A stretch of DNA of 7,248 nt from positions 1-7,248 of the forward strand of contig JAWRJQ010000002.1 in NCBI GenBank assembly GCA_040307385.1, written 5' to 3'. Numbering within the stretch: the stretch's first letter is position 1; each line of letters opens with the position of its first letter. Below the pieces are notes generated by a model. It was not told the DNA's origin and searched no databases. It saw only the letters and a program-made list of their open reading frames with translations. This DNA comes from RUG721 sp040307385. GTDB taxonomy: Bacteria > Actinomycetota > Coriobacteriia > Coriobacteriales > Atopobiaceae. Position numbers and translations under genes: made by a program. Shown piece after piece: positions 1 through 6,363 of the stretch.

Positions 1-884
1 TCGGGATCCTGCGCGGCCCACAGCAGGCCCTTGGTGCGGATGACCTCGCGCGGCCACGTGGAGACGAACGAGGCGAAGGCGTCGATATCGAACGGACGGC
101 GACGGCGGTAGACGAAGGTGGCGATGTCGTACTCGAGCACCTCGGGGTCCTCGTGCTCTTCGGGATGCTCCATCGCATCCATCCACGCGGCGGATCCATA
201 GGCGGCATCGAAGCTGAAGCGGCCCGTGTCGAGGATCTCGCTCATGGGCACATCGCACTGCGTGGCCTCCACGATGACGGCGTCCTTCTGCAGGCTGCGC
301 ACGAGGGCTTTGAGCTCCTCGAGCTGCTGGGGCGTCACGAGGTCCGCCTTGTTGAGGATCACCGTGGTGCAGAACTCGAGCTGCTGGATGAGCAGGGCCT
401 CGATGTCCTCATCGTCGATATCGTCGCCGAGCAGGCTCTTGCCGCCGTCGAACTCGTCGAACATGCGATCCGCATCGACCACGGCCACGATGTTGTCGAG
501 CGCGAGCGGAGCCTCTCCCGCGAAGGCGCTCTCATCGCAGAACCGCGAGATTGTGTAGGCGATGGGTATGGGCTCGCAGATGCCGCTCGCCTCGATCACG
601 ATGTAGTCGAAGTCGCCCGAGCTGGCGATGCCGTCGAGCTGGCGGGCAAGGTCGTCGGAGAGCGTGCAGCAGATGCAGCCGTTGGTCATGGGGATGATCT
701 CGTCGGTCTGCGTGAGCGCACCCTGTTTGATAAGGGAAGCGTCCACGTTGACCTCCCCGATATCGTTTACGATGACCGCCGCGCGGATGCCCTCCTGGTT
801 GGCGAGGATGTTGTTGAGGAGCGTGGTCTTGCCCGCCCCCAGATATCCCGTGATAAGCACGATCTTGACTTGCTGCGCCGCCAT
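1..884 (-). CDS. COG0523/CobW-family metal-handling GTPase (3' end cut by window)
   Basis: Cytoplasmic P-loop GTPase of the G3E family (the family of CobW, HypB, UreG, and zinc metallochaperones), expected to use GTP hydrolysis to deliver or insert a metal ion. The 294 visible codons show a Walker A loop GYLGAGKT (residues 13-20), the family hallmark metal site GCICC (Cys70, Cys72, Cys73), the IEASG segment (98-102) and the base-specificity motif NKAD (178-181). An acidic His-containing stretch (about 238-248) precedes the start of the CobW C-terminal domain, which runs off the left edge. The ATG at 884 follows GGAGAG with 6 nt spacing. The gene starts 18 nt after the YkvA-domain gene and is probably co-transcribed with it. 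The family call is firm. The metal (zinc, cobalt, iron or other) cannot be read from this sequence, and no metal-enzyme gene lies beside it in the window. Confidence 0.93.
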   Translation of the reverse strand, partial: MAAQQVKIVLITGYLGAGKTTLLNNILANQEGIRAAVIVNDIGEVNVDASLIKQGALTQTDEIIPMTNGCICCTLSDDLARQLDGIASSGDFDYIVIEASGICEPIPIAYTISRFCDESAFAGEAPLALDNIVAVVDADRMFDEFDGGKSLLGDDIDDEDIEALLIQQLEFCTTVILNKADLVTPQQLEELKALVRSLQKDAVIVEATQCDVPMSEILDTGRFSFDAAYGSAAWMDAMEHPEEHEDPEVLEYDIATFVYRRRRPFDIDAFASFVSTWPREVIRTKGLLWAAQDP

Positions 885-902
885 AGCATGCTCTCCAAGC
901 TC

Positions 903-1316
903 TTAAAGGGTGCCTGCGCTCTTCTGCGCCTTCCACTGCTTGAACGCCTCGAGCTCGGGCTCGTTGATCTTGAGGGCGACGGTTATCACGGCGACATCGT
1001 CGACCAGGCCGAGCAAGGGGATGTTGTCGGGGATGAGGTCCTTGCCCTTCACGAGGTAGAGGAAGGCGGCGACGAGCGACGCCACGGTCTTGGGCGATAC
1101 GTCGGCATACTCCTTGGAGATGTAACCCTTCACCATGTCGACCATGGTGGGGACGTTGGAGAAGGCGTCGGCGACGGTGCTCGGCAGGTCGGCGAGGCGT
1201 ACCTTGAGGGAATCGAGCAGCTCGTCCATCTTCGCGGGATCGGACAAAACCTCCTGGGCTTGGCTGACGCCGTTGTCGATTACCTGTTTCGCAGCGTCGA
1301 AATCAAAATCGGCCAT
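903..1316 (-). CDS. YkvA/DUF1232 domain protein
   Basis: A 137-residue protein with the YkvA (DUF1232) core DLIPDNIPLLGLVDDVAV at residues 93-110. This family has the signature D-x-IPD-x-IP-x-LG-x-x-DD and usually a short membrane-associated hairpin. Residues 77-92 form a hydrophobic helix leading into it. Residues 1-75 are a family-poor, acidic, mostly helical N-terminal part. The biochemical role of YkvA proteins is not established, so none is assigned. The ATG at 1316 is chosen because AGGAG lies 5 nt upstream; a longer in-frame reading to 1514 would run deep into the preceding gene and adds only low-complexity Arg/Ala/Pro sequence. It sits between the unknown membrane protein (77 nt upstream) and the CobW-type GTPase (18 nt downstream), probably as part of the same transcript. 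Confidence 0.88.
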   Translation of the reverse strand: MADFDFDAAKQVIDNGVSQAQEVLSDPAKMDELLDSLKVRLADLPSTVADAFSNVPTMVDMVKGYISKEYADVSPKTVASLVAAFLYLVKGKDLIPDNIPLLGLVDDVAVITVALKINEPELEAFKQWKAQKSAGTL

Positions 1317-1321
1317 AGGTG

Positions 1322-1326
1322 CTCCT
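1322..1326 (-). promoter_or_regulatory. Ribosome binding site fixing the YkvA-domain start
   Basis: AGGAG on the minus strand, 5 nt before the ATG at 1316. It decides the start against the longer upstream in-frame extension. Confidence 0.7.
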
Positions 1327-1343
1327 CTCGTCGGTGCGCGGTC

Positions 1344-1359
1344 ATACGCGGTCGCGTAT
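1344..1359. repeat. Short perfect inverted repeat (ATACGCG-GT-CGCGTAT)
   Basis: Two 7-bp arms separated by 2 nt, lying in the 77-nt spacer between the membrane-protein gene and the YkvA-domain gene, about 28 nt before the YkvA start. The tight spacing fits a dimeric DNA-binding site better than a terminator, and no T-run follows on the minus strand. It may also be a processing hairpin or chance. Confidence 0.4.
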
Positions 1360-1393
1360 CCGTTCCATGATACGTCTTTTGCCTTCTGCGGGC

Positions 1394-2317
1394 CTACCTC
1401 GCGCTGCGCAGGGAGCGCGGCTTCATGGCGCGTCCCGGCATGTCCACGGGCACGCCCAGAAGCACCCTGGCAAGCCACAGGAAGAACATCGGCACGAGGA
1501 TGGGGATCACGCACGAGGTGACGATCATTACCGCGAGCGTCTCGATGAGCAGGTTGAGCCTGGTCTGGACCTCCTGCGAAACGCCCGTCGCCGCATTCGC
1601 GAGATTCTCGGGGATACTCCTGACGAACTCCCCCAGTGCCTCGAAGCCATCCTTGGGCTCTGCCGCAGGCTCGGATTCCTCGACCTCGACCTCATCCTCG
1701 AGGGTTGCAAGGGTGCTGGCAACCGTCGATTCGTAGGTGCCCTCGATGATGCGCGATACCGTCACGCTTGCGGGCACCACGAGAAAGATCGCGATGCCGA
1801 AGAGCGCAAGGCGCGCCGACAGCCAGCGTAGCGGCGTGCGCCAGCCTGCTGGCCCGTTGGGCAGCGCAGCTATCGCGAACAGCACGCCTGCAGCGGGAAC
1901 GAAGAGCTTGAAGGCAGCGGAGCCGAGGATGGTGAGCATGTATTTCTCGAGGTAAATGGCTCCGATGACAAGAGCGAAGTAGGAACCGAGGTCGAGGAGC
2001 TTCTCGGCTATGGGCGTGCCCGCATCGCCCGGCAGGAGCGTGATGGCGGCCGAAGTGCCGGTTGAGCCGGCGATGAGTTGCATGACGGTGTCGCGCTTCT
2101 CGTCGAGCGAGGCGATGATGTCCGCATGGCTCTCGGGCGAGCCGGCCCACGGCGCGACGATGAAGAACGACACGAGCGCCGCTGCAAGCGCGATAGCTGC
2201 AGCGATGCAACAGGCGCTACGGTTGTCGGGGAGCAGAAGGTCCGCGCCTGGGCCGCGTCGGGCGTCCCCGCCCTCCGCGCGGGCGATCTTCTCGGGCATG
2301 CTGTCGTGCTGTTCCAT
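1394..2317 (-). CDS. Unknown multi-pass membrane protein
   Basis: A 307-residue protein that I do not assign to any family. It has hydrophobic segments at about 36-57, 107-130, 132-152, 168-188 and 257-287, the last long enough for one bent or two short helices. A hydrophilic N-terminus of about 35 residues precedes the first. Between segments 1 and 2 (58-105) and between 4 and 5 (189-256) lie soluble loops; the second holds a strongly acidic stretch (LEDEVEVEESEPAAEP, 205-220) and an amphipathic part. The C-terminus is basic. The ATG at 2317 follows GAGGAGG with 5 nt spacing, a strong start. It lies 66 nt after the second chromate-transporter gene and 77 nt before the YkvA-domain gene. Co-occurrence with a YkvA protein, itself from a membrane-associated family, is the only functional hint. 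Confidence 0.85.
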   Translation of the reverse strand: MEQHDSMPEKIARAEGGDARRGPGADLLLPDNRSACCIAAAIALAAALVSFFIVAPWAGSPESHADIIASLDEKRDTVMQLIAGSTGTSAAITLLPGDAGTPIAEKLLDLGSYFALVIGAIYLEKYMLTILGSAAFKLFVPAAGVLFAIAALPNGPAGWRTPLRWLSARLALFGIAIFLVVPASVTVSRIIEGTYESTVASTLATLEDEVEVEESEPAAEPKDGFEALGEFVRSIPENLANAATGVSQEVQTRLNLLIETLAVMIVTSCVIPILVPMFFLWLARVLLGVPVDMPGRAMKPRSLRSAR

Positions 2318-2383
2318 GGCATCCTCCTCTTTCGACGGCTATCTTGGGTATTCCCCGTTCATCGGCGCATATCGCATGGCCGG

Positions 2384-2947
2384 TCAGGACAAGAACCCGC
2401 CCACCAGCACATTCAGGGCGCCGCAGCCCAGCATCACGGGCAGAGGCCCGAGCTTCTTCACATGCATGAGGTAGAAGGCCGCCGCAACGACCGCGAGCAC
2501 GTAGACGCCGTACGCAAGATCGAATGCCGTGCCGTCGGGCATGAGCGCCGCAACGCCGAGCTTGATCATCGTCGATGCGATGAGCGCAACCGCCATGCAT
2601 TTGAGCGACAGCATGATGCTCTGGACGAGCGGTGCGTCCTTGTACTTCCTGAACAGGATCAGCAGGCAGAGCGCCGCGAGGCACGGCACGGTGATGCAGC
2701 CCAGCGTGGCCGCGATGGCCCCGGGTATGCCCGCGACCTTCATGCCCACGAAGGTCGCGCTGTTGATGAGGATGGGGCCGGGCGTGATCTCATCGAGGGC
2801 GAGCAGGTCCATGAACTCCGCATAGGTCATCCAGCCTTGGGCGACCACGACCTCGTGCTCGACGATGGGAATGGCCGCGTACGCGCCGCCGAAGACGATG
2901 CCCCCGATGCGCACGAACGCGAGAAAGACCTGCAGCACGACGGCCAT
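2384..2947 (-). CDS. Chromate transporter (CHR) family protein, half-size, second of pair
   Basis: A 187-residue integral membrane protein of the short-chain CHR family. It shows the N-terminal glycine motif FGGAYAAIP (residues 19-27, family form FGG-x-x-A), then the E-x-x-V...GW-x-x-x-x-EF-x-D-LLAL-x-x-x-TPGP segment with PGP at 56-58 and the G-x-K-VAG-x-PGA stretch (68-77). About five to six hydrophobic helices fill the rest. Half-size CHR proteins are usually encoded in pairs that work together; full-length ChrA is a fusion of two such halves. The ATG shares one base with the stop of the preceding CHR gene (TGATG), so translation is coupled. The substrate is uncertain: many family members are annotated for chromate efflux without proof, and the natural anion here is unknown. 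Confidence 0.9.
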   Translation of the reverse strand: MAVVLQVFLAFVRIGGIVFGGAYAAIPIVEHEVVVAQGWMTYAEFMDLLALDEITPGPILINSATFVGMKVAGIPGAIAATLGCITVPCLAALCLLILFRKYKDAPLVQSIMLSLKCMAVALIASTMIKLGVAALMPDGTAFDLAYGVYVLAVVAAAFYLMHVKKLGPLPVMLGCGALNVLVGGFLS

Positions 2948-3531
2948 CAGCGCCCCTCACCCCGCCTGACCAGCAGCGCCTTGACCACGCCCGCGCACGC
3001 GCAGGCAAGGACGAGCCACACGATGGAGCATCCGGTGAACCGCACGTAGAGGAAGGCGAGCGCCATGACGATGAACGGATAGAGGCCGCTGTTCTCGGTT
3101 GCATTCCTAAACAGCCCGATGATCACGTCGAAGAGCATGGCCACCACCCCCATCTGCATGCCGCGCAGAAACAGCGACACGTACGGGTTGCCCACGATGG
3201 CCTGATAGAAGACGGTGACGGCCACCATCACCAAAAACGGGGGCAGGACGACCCCGGTCACGGCGGCGAGCGAGCCCGCGAGGCCCGCAACATGGTAGCC
3301 CACGATCATCGAGGAGGTGACCGCCATGGGCCCCGGCGAACTCTGGATGATGGCCAGGTAGTCCGCCATCTCATCCTCCGTGATCCACCGGCGCTTGCTC
3401 ACGAAATCGTCCTGCATCACGGCGAGGATCGCATAGCCCGAATTGGCCGTCATGCTGATGGAGAAGGTGGCGAAGAACAGCGCCCAGAGCTTGGACAGCC
3501 GGCTCGGCTCAGCCGGAGATCCGTCTACCAT
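2947..3531 (-). CDS. Chromate transporter (CHR) family protein, half-size, first of pair
   Basis: A 194-residue membrane protein homologous in plan to the following CHR gene. Residues 49-90 carry the family core: WI-x-x-x-E-x-x-DYLA...SSPGP (PGP at 66-68) and the I-x-GY-x-VAG-x-x-GS-x-AA stretch. Hydrophobic helices follow at about 91-113, 121-141, 150-163 and 168-187. The glycine motif expected near residue 20-35 is altered: NSGYAILAV replaces FGG-x-x-A, unlike its partner, so the two halves are diverged, as expected for a heteromeric pair. The ATG at 3531 lies inside the last codons of argC, with GGAG of the argC coding sequence as its ribosome site, giving a 7-nt overlap. It is thus translated from the argC message. 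Confidence 0.9.
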   Translation of the reverse strand: MVDGSPAEPSRLSKLWALFFATFSISMTANSGYAILAVMQDDFVSKRRWITEDEMADYLAIIQSSPGPMAVTSSMIVGYHVAGLAGSLAAVTGVVLPPFLVMVAVTVFYQAIVGNPYVSLFLRGMQMGVVAMLFDVIIGLFRNATENSGLYPFIVMALAFLYVRFTGCSIVWLVLACACAGVVKALLVRRGEGR

Positions 3532-4487
3532 GGCGCTCCGCTCCTGCGCTCTCCGAGCCCGATTGCCTCATCGATGCCGAGCACGATGTTCATGTTCTGC
3601 ACCGCCGCACCCGAGGCGCCCTTGCCAAGATTGTCGAACAGGGCCGTGACCGTGGTGTGCTCCGCAGTGCCGCACACCACGATCGCCAGGTCGTTCGTGC
3701 CCGTGAGCTCATTGGCATAGAGCGTGGGCCGCCGCTCCTCGAACGGCAGCACGCGCACGAACCGCTGGCCCACGTAGTGGGCGGCGAGGCATGCATGCAC
3801 ATCCCGCGCGGTCCGCACGCCGGTCAAGAGGTCGTTGCGCAGCATGATGGTGGTTGCCATGCCCTGGTAATAATCGTCGACCACGGGCAGGAAAACCGGC
3901 GGCGAAGCAAGCCCGCACACCTGCTGCATCTCGGGCAGGTGCTTGTGCGTGAGCGACAGCCCGTAGATGCCGGGTGCATCGAGCGCGACGGGGCGGCCTT
4001 CGGCCTCGTAGTCCGCGATCATCGTCTTCCCGCCGCCGGAGTAGCCGGTGAGCGAGAAGCACGTGAGCGGGTAGTCCGCAGGCATGACGCCCGCCTGCAC
4101 GAGCGGCGCTGCGGCAGCGACGAAACCCGTGGCGTGGCAACCGGGGTTGGCGATGCGCTTGGACCGGGCGATGGCGGAGCGCTGGTCTGCGGAGAGCTCG
4201 GGAAAGCCATACGTCCAGCCGGGGGCCGTGCGGTGCGCCGTGGAGGCGTCGATGATGCAGACGTCCGGGTTCTCCACGAGCGCGACGGCCTCGCGCGCCC
4301 CGTCGTCGGGAAGGCAGAGGAACACGATGTCCGCGGCATTGAGAAACGCGCGGCGCTCCTCGATGTCGTGGCGCTTGTCCTCGTCGATACGCATGAGCTC
4401 GAGATCGTCGCGCGCGCCGATGCGATCGAAGATCTGCAGGCCGGTGGTGCCGCTCTGACCGTCTATGTACACGCGTGCCCTATCCAT
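3525..4487 (-). CDS. argC: N-acetyl-gamma-glutamyl-phosphate reductase, type 2
   Basis: Catalyses the NADPH-dependent reduction of N-acetyl-glutamyl-5-phosphate to N-acetylglutamate semialdehyde in cytoplasmic arginine biosynthesis. The 320 residues match the shorter (type 2) AGPR class. The N-terminal nucleotide-binding stretch has DGQSGTTGLQI (9-19). IDASTAHR...WTYGFPEL (79-98) and NPGCHATG (114-121) follow, the latter holding catalytic Cys117. GYSGGGKTM (148-156), THKHLPEM (180-187) and the C-terminal GKGASGAAVQNMN signature (288-300) are all present, so it appears intact. The ATG at 4487 has GGGAGG upstream. No argJ, argB, argD or argR is visible; instead two CHR transporter genes overlap its 3' end. 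Only an isolated half ARG-box-like TGAAT is seen upstream, so arginine control cannot be claimed. Confidence 0.96.
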   Translation of the reverse strand: MDRARVYIDGQSGTTGLQIFDRIGARDDLELMRIDEDKRHDIEERRAFLNAADIVFLCLPDDGAREAVALVENPDVCIIDASTAHRTAPGWTYGFPELSADQRSAIARSKRIANPGCHATGFVAAAAPLVQAGVMPADYPLTCFSLTGYSGGGKTMIADYEAEGRPVALDAPGIYGLSLTHKHLPEMQQVCGLASPPVFLPVVDDYYQGMATTIMLRNDLLTGVRTARDVHACLAAHYVGQRFVRVLPFEERRPTLYANELTGTNDLAIVVCGTAEHTTVTALFDNLGKGASGAAVQNMNIVLGIDEAIGLGERRSGAPW

Positions 4488-4527
4488 GGCAGCCTCCCTC
4501 GTCGTGTTTCGGTTGCTCCATCAATTG

Positions 4528-4539
4528 TGGCAGATTCCC
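4528..4539 (+). repeat. Left arm of 12-bp inverted repeat flanking the DJ-1/PfpI gene
   Basis: TGGCAGATTCCC, the exact reverse complement of 5338-5349. It lies in the 143-nt spacer between the DJ-1/PfpI gene and argC, about 41 nt before the argC start. Similarity does not clearly extend beyond the 12 bases and no target-site duplication is evident outside the arms. It could be the end of a small mobile cassette or a binding site used at several promoters. Confidence 0.6.
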
Positions 4540-4585
4540 CGTGACAGTTTTCCTCTGAATGCATGTGCCTCCAACCGAGTCACGG
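4539..4585. repeat. 7-bp inverted repeat in the argC upstream region
   Basis: CCGTGAC at 4539-4545 and GTCACGG at 4579-4585, separated by 33 nt, between the DJ-1/PfpI stop and the argC start. The arms could be paired operator half-sites or a long-loop hairpin in the argC leader. Chance is a real alternative for arms this short. Confidence 0.3.
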
Positions 4586-4630
4586 CATGCGAGCCAAAGA
4601 ACAACGCGCTTCAAGAGGGGTTTTCAGTCG

Positions 4631-5215
4631 TTACTCCCCAAAAAGATCGCTTTCTTTATCGTTGTTCCAGACATACTCGATATCACAGGCGACTTGCTCA
4701 GCTTTTTCTTTTCCAAACAAATCGCTGATGAAGCCGAGCGACATGTCCATCCCTGCGGATACACCCGAAGAAGTATAGTATTTTCCATCAACAACCCAAC
4801 GGGCCTTTTTGATCCAATCGACATGTTGGGAAATGGATTTCACCCAACCAAACGCTTTCTTGTTCGACGTGGCGTTTCGGCCATCAAGCACGCCTGCTTT
4901 AGCCAACAGTGCCGAGCCCGTGCAAACGGATAGTACATTTTTTGCTTTGTTGCAAAGATTTCGCAGCGTTGCGATAAACAATTCATTCGACATAAGACAT
5001 CTTGCCCCCTGACCGCCGGGGACAACTAGAACGCTGTTTGGAGCAATCACGGACATTGCTTCGGTTTGCGTGCAGTAGCCCTGCCTGCTTTCAATCAATC
5101 CGCCTGATAGGGAAATGTAGTGCAGCCTCACGTTGTCGATTCGCGACAATATCTCAACGGGGCCAAACACATCAAGCGTTTCAAAATCTTCAAACAGAAG
5201 AACATATACATCCAT
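4631..5215 (-). CDS. DJ-1/PfpI family protein, isonitrile hydratase-like
   Basis: A 194-residue cytoplasmic protein of the class-I glutamine-amidotransferase-like fold. The N-terminal LFEDFETLDVFGPVEIL (7-23) contains the Asp equivalent (Asp15) of isonitrile hydratase. VVPGGQGA (64-71) is followed by the nucleophile elbow SVCTGSALLAKAGVLDGR (96-113), with Cys98 and Thr99. TSSGVSAGMDMSL (148-160) completes the family pattern. Isonitrile hydratase turns isonitriles into N-substituted formamides, but many relatives have other or unknown substrates, so only the subfamily is claimed. No AraC-type DNA-binding domain is fused. Base composition is unlike its surroundings, about 47% GC by hand count over 4621-5220, with many AT-rich codons, suggesting horizontal gain. 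The ATG at 5215 has only a weak, distant AAGG. It is separated from both neighbours by over 140 nt, so it is probably a single-gene unit. Confidence 0.9.
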   Translation of the reverse strand: MDVYVLLFEDFETLDVFGPVEILSRIDNVRLHYISLSGGLIESRQGYCTQTEAMSVIAPNSVLVVPGGQGARCLMSNELFIATLRNLCNKAKNVLSVCTGSALLAKAGVLDGRNATSNKKAFGWVKSISQHVDWIKKARWVVDGKYYTSSGVSAGMDMSLGFISDLFGKEKAEQVACDIEYVWNNDKESDLFGE

Positions 5216-5232
5216 AAAGAGCGCCGCCTTGT

Positions 5233-5250
5233 AAGGTTATCCAAATTCTA
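5233..5250 (-). promoter_or_regulatory. Possible promoter elements of the DJ-1/PfpI gene
   Basis: On the minus strand a TAGAAT hexamer (one or two changes from TATAAT) sits about 29 nt before the start, in an AT-rich patch (TAGAATTTGGATAACC). No good -35 hexamer is correctly spaced, so this is only a candidate -10. Confidence 0.25.
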
Positions 5251-5293
5251 GCCGTTTGCAATTCGAGCCGCATGAAGCCGTCGTTCTTCTCAA

Positions 5294-5303
5294 GGTCATG
5301 ACC
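5294..5303. repeat. Perfect 10-bp palindrome, possible operator
   Basis: GGTCATGACC, in the spacer between the lipoprotein stop and the DJ-1/PfpI start, about 80 nt upstream of the latter. Its place and symmetry suit a dimeric regulator, but no regulator gene is visible nearby. Confidence 0.35.
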
Positions 5304-5310
5304 AGCATAC

Positions 5311-5338
5311 AAAAGCACGCCCATTGGGAGCGGGGGCG
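5311..5338 (-). terminator. Weak candidate terminator after the lipoprotein gene
   Basis: Reading the minus strand after the stop at 5357, CGCCC (5338-5334) can pair with GGGCG (5322-5318) around an 11-nt loop, followed by TGC and four T. The stem is only 5 bp and the T-run short. It lies next to the right 12-bp repeat arm. Confidence 0.3.
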
Positions 5339-5349
5339 GGAATCTGCCA
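5338..5349 (-). repeat. Right arm of 12-bp inverted repeat flanking the DJ-1/PfpI gene
   Basis: GGGAATCTGCCA on the plus strand, the exact reverse complement of 4528-4539. It begins 8 nt beyond the lipoprotein stop. Together the arms enclose about 820 bp that hold the whole low-GC DJ-1/PfpI gene and nothing else. Confidence 0.6.
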
Positions 5350-5356
5350 TGTCATG

Positions 5357-6307
5357 TCAGGGAGAGCAGCGTTTGCACGGATCATACCCCATCTCGATGA
5401 TTTCCTCGCGCGTGTACTCATCGGTATCCCATTTGTTTTTCTCGGACATTTGGTTAACCGAACTGCAGCTGGGATTGTGGAACTTATGGGTGTTCGTATT
5501 CAAAATATAGCGCTGGGTGTTTCGTGTTGGCTCTTCGGCAGGGGCAGCGGGTTCCGATTGCGTAACCTCGTTGACGACGATCTTGTATTCCTTTTCGACT
5601 CGATTGCCATGGATGTCGCATGCGGTTACCTTGGCATAGAAGGCACCGGCGACGTCCGTGTCGAGGTTGGTGGCCACCGTGTACCAACCCTGATCGTATT
5701 GCCTGCCCGTATCGGATATCTTGTCGGGTTCGGAATCGACGTACGCAAGGCTGCCGTCAACAGGATCTGCCACAGAGGCTATGTTGGAGCGGATATCGAG
5801 CGCTTCTCCCTGATCGATCTCCAGCTCATCGGCCACAAGCTCGATCTTCGGCGGTTTGGTATCGCGCACTACGAAGGAGACCGCCACATCTGCAGCGTCC
5901 GCTCCCTCCCGTTCAAGACGGTAGCCCACCGATAGCTCTCCCACCGCATCGAGCGCAACCTCGCTTGTGGGGCTGGTGACGACAACCTCGTCGTCATCGC
6001 AGGTCACGAGCCCGAGAGGATCGGTGCTTTTGTCGGAATACTCGAGATACTCGGTATTCTGCTTGAGGCAGGATGGATCGATCGCAGGGGCAGAATCTTG
6101 CGCCTTCTCATCGGAGTCCGAACTGGAATCCTCTTGCGCAACAGCCCCGTCTCGTAGAGATTCGCCAACGGCGGACTTGTCAGAGCTGCAGGCGGAAAGC
6201 GACAGCGCAAGAGCGAGCGATACCGAGAGGCACATCAACAGGGCCATGGCCCGTTGCAGCGAGAACATCGAGAAGGAACGTGCCTTGCCGCTTCCAGCAG
6301 ATTCCAT
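5357..6307 (-). CDS. Ig-like lipoprotein with C-terminal Cys/His nuclease-tail domain
   Basis: A 316-residue predicted lipoprotein. Residues 1-39 are a signal peptide with a hydrophobic core (about 19-37) and lipobox LSAC, lipidated at Cys40. An acidic Ser/Asp/Glu linker (41-76) follows. Two Ig-like segments come next: about 77-148 ends in FVVRDTKPPKI, and about 150-245 carries the typical ADPVDG (180-185), GWYTV and CDIHGN (230-234) landmarks. After a Pro/Glu linker (251-262), residues 267-316 form a compact domain with His274, His277, Cys281 and the CKRC pair (Cys311, Cys314), ending at the stop. This domain type, starting YILNTNTHKFH, is known as a tail on secreted nucleases and likely binds zinc. 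The ATG at 6307 is preferred over 6346 because GAGGAGG lies 5 nt upstream and the signal peptide is then better placed. The part encoding the tail is less GC-rich than the rest. Divergent from a secreted nuclease gene. Confidence 0.85.
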   Translation of the reverse strand: MESAGSGKARSFSMFSLQRAMALLMCLSVSLALALSLSACSSDKSAVGESLRDGAVAQEDSSSDSDEKAQDSAPAIDPSCLKQNTEYLEYSDKSTDPLGLVTCDDDEVVVTSPTSEVALDAVGELSVGYRLEREGADAADVAVSFVVRDTKPPKIELVADELEIDQGEALDIRSNIASVADPVDGSLAYVDSEPDKISDTGRQYDQGWYTVATNLDTDVAGAFYAKVTACDIHGNRVEKEYKIVVNEVTQSEPAAPAEEPTRNTQRYILNTNTHKFHNPSCSSVNQMSEKNKWDTDEYTREEIIEMGYDPCKRCSP

Positions 6308-6312
6308 ACCAG

Positions 6313-6319
6313 CCTCCTC
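6313..6319 (-). promoter_or_regulatory. Ribosome binding site fixing the lipoprotein start
   Basis: GAGGAGG on the minus strand, 5 nt before the ATG at 6307. It argues against the in-frame ATG 39 nt further upstream, which lacks such a site. Confidence 0.75.
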
Positions 6320-6345
6320 GGGCACGTGGGGCGCTTGTCGGTCCA

Positions 6346-6351
6346 ATTGTA
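6346..6351 (-). promoter_or_regulatory. Candidate -10 element of the lipoprotein gene
   Basis: TACAAT on the minus strand, 38 nt before the ATG at 6307. No convincing -35 hexamer is seen 16-18 nt upstream. If used, the transcript start would fall inside the GC-rich part just before the ribosome site. The rest of this 138-nt divergent spacer shows TATATG at about 6412 as a similarly weak candidate for the nuclease gene. Confidence 0.3.
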
Positions 6352-6363
6352 CATGCTCCCTGC

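Noticed and set aside
153..1370. Long plus-strand open frame (405 codons) opposite the GTPase and YkvA genes
   Set aside because: It runs antisense to two well-supported genes, is rich in Leu/Gly/Asp/His/Arg from complementing GC-rich codons, shows no domain and has no ribosome site. Similar antisense frames at 2078-3049, 3657-4544 and 5324-5935 were rejected for the same reasons.
903..1514. Extended 203-residue version of the YkvA-domain protein
   Set aside because: The extra 66 residues overlap the preceding membrane-protein gene and are low-complexity; AGGAG 5 nt before the ATG at 1316 marks the true start.
2318..2383. Terminator between the second CHR gene and the membrane-protein gene
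   Set aside because: No stable stem followed by a T-run could be found on the minus strand; read-through remains possible.
4550..4575. ARG box (arginine repressor site) upstream of argC
   Set aside because: Only one TGAAT half is present (TGAATGCATG); the expected partner half ATTCA is missing at the right spacing.
4606..4640. Terminator after the DJ-1/PfpI gene
   Set aside because: GGGG and CCCC arms exist, but the stem is only 4 bp with a 15-nt loop and no T-run follows.
5357..6346. 329-residue version of the lipoprotein starting at 6346
   Set aside because: The first 13 residues have no ribosome site in front, and GAGGAGG sits directly before the ATG at 6307.
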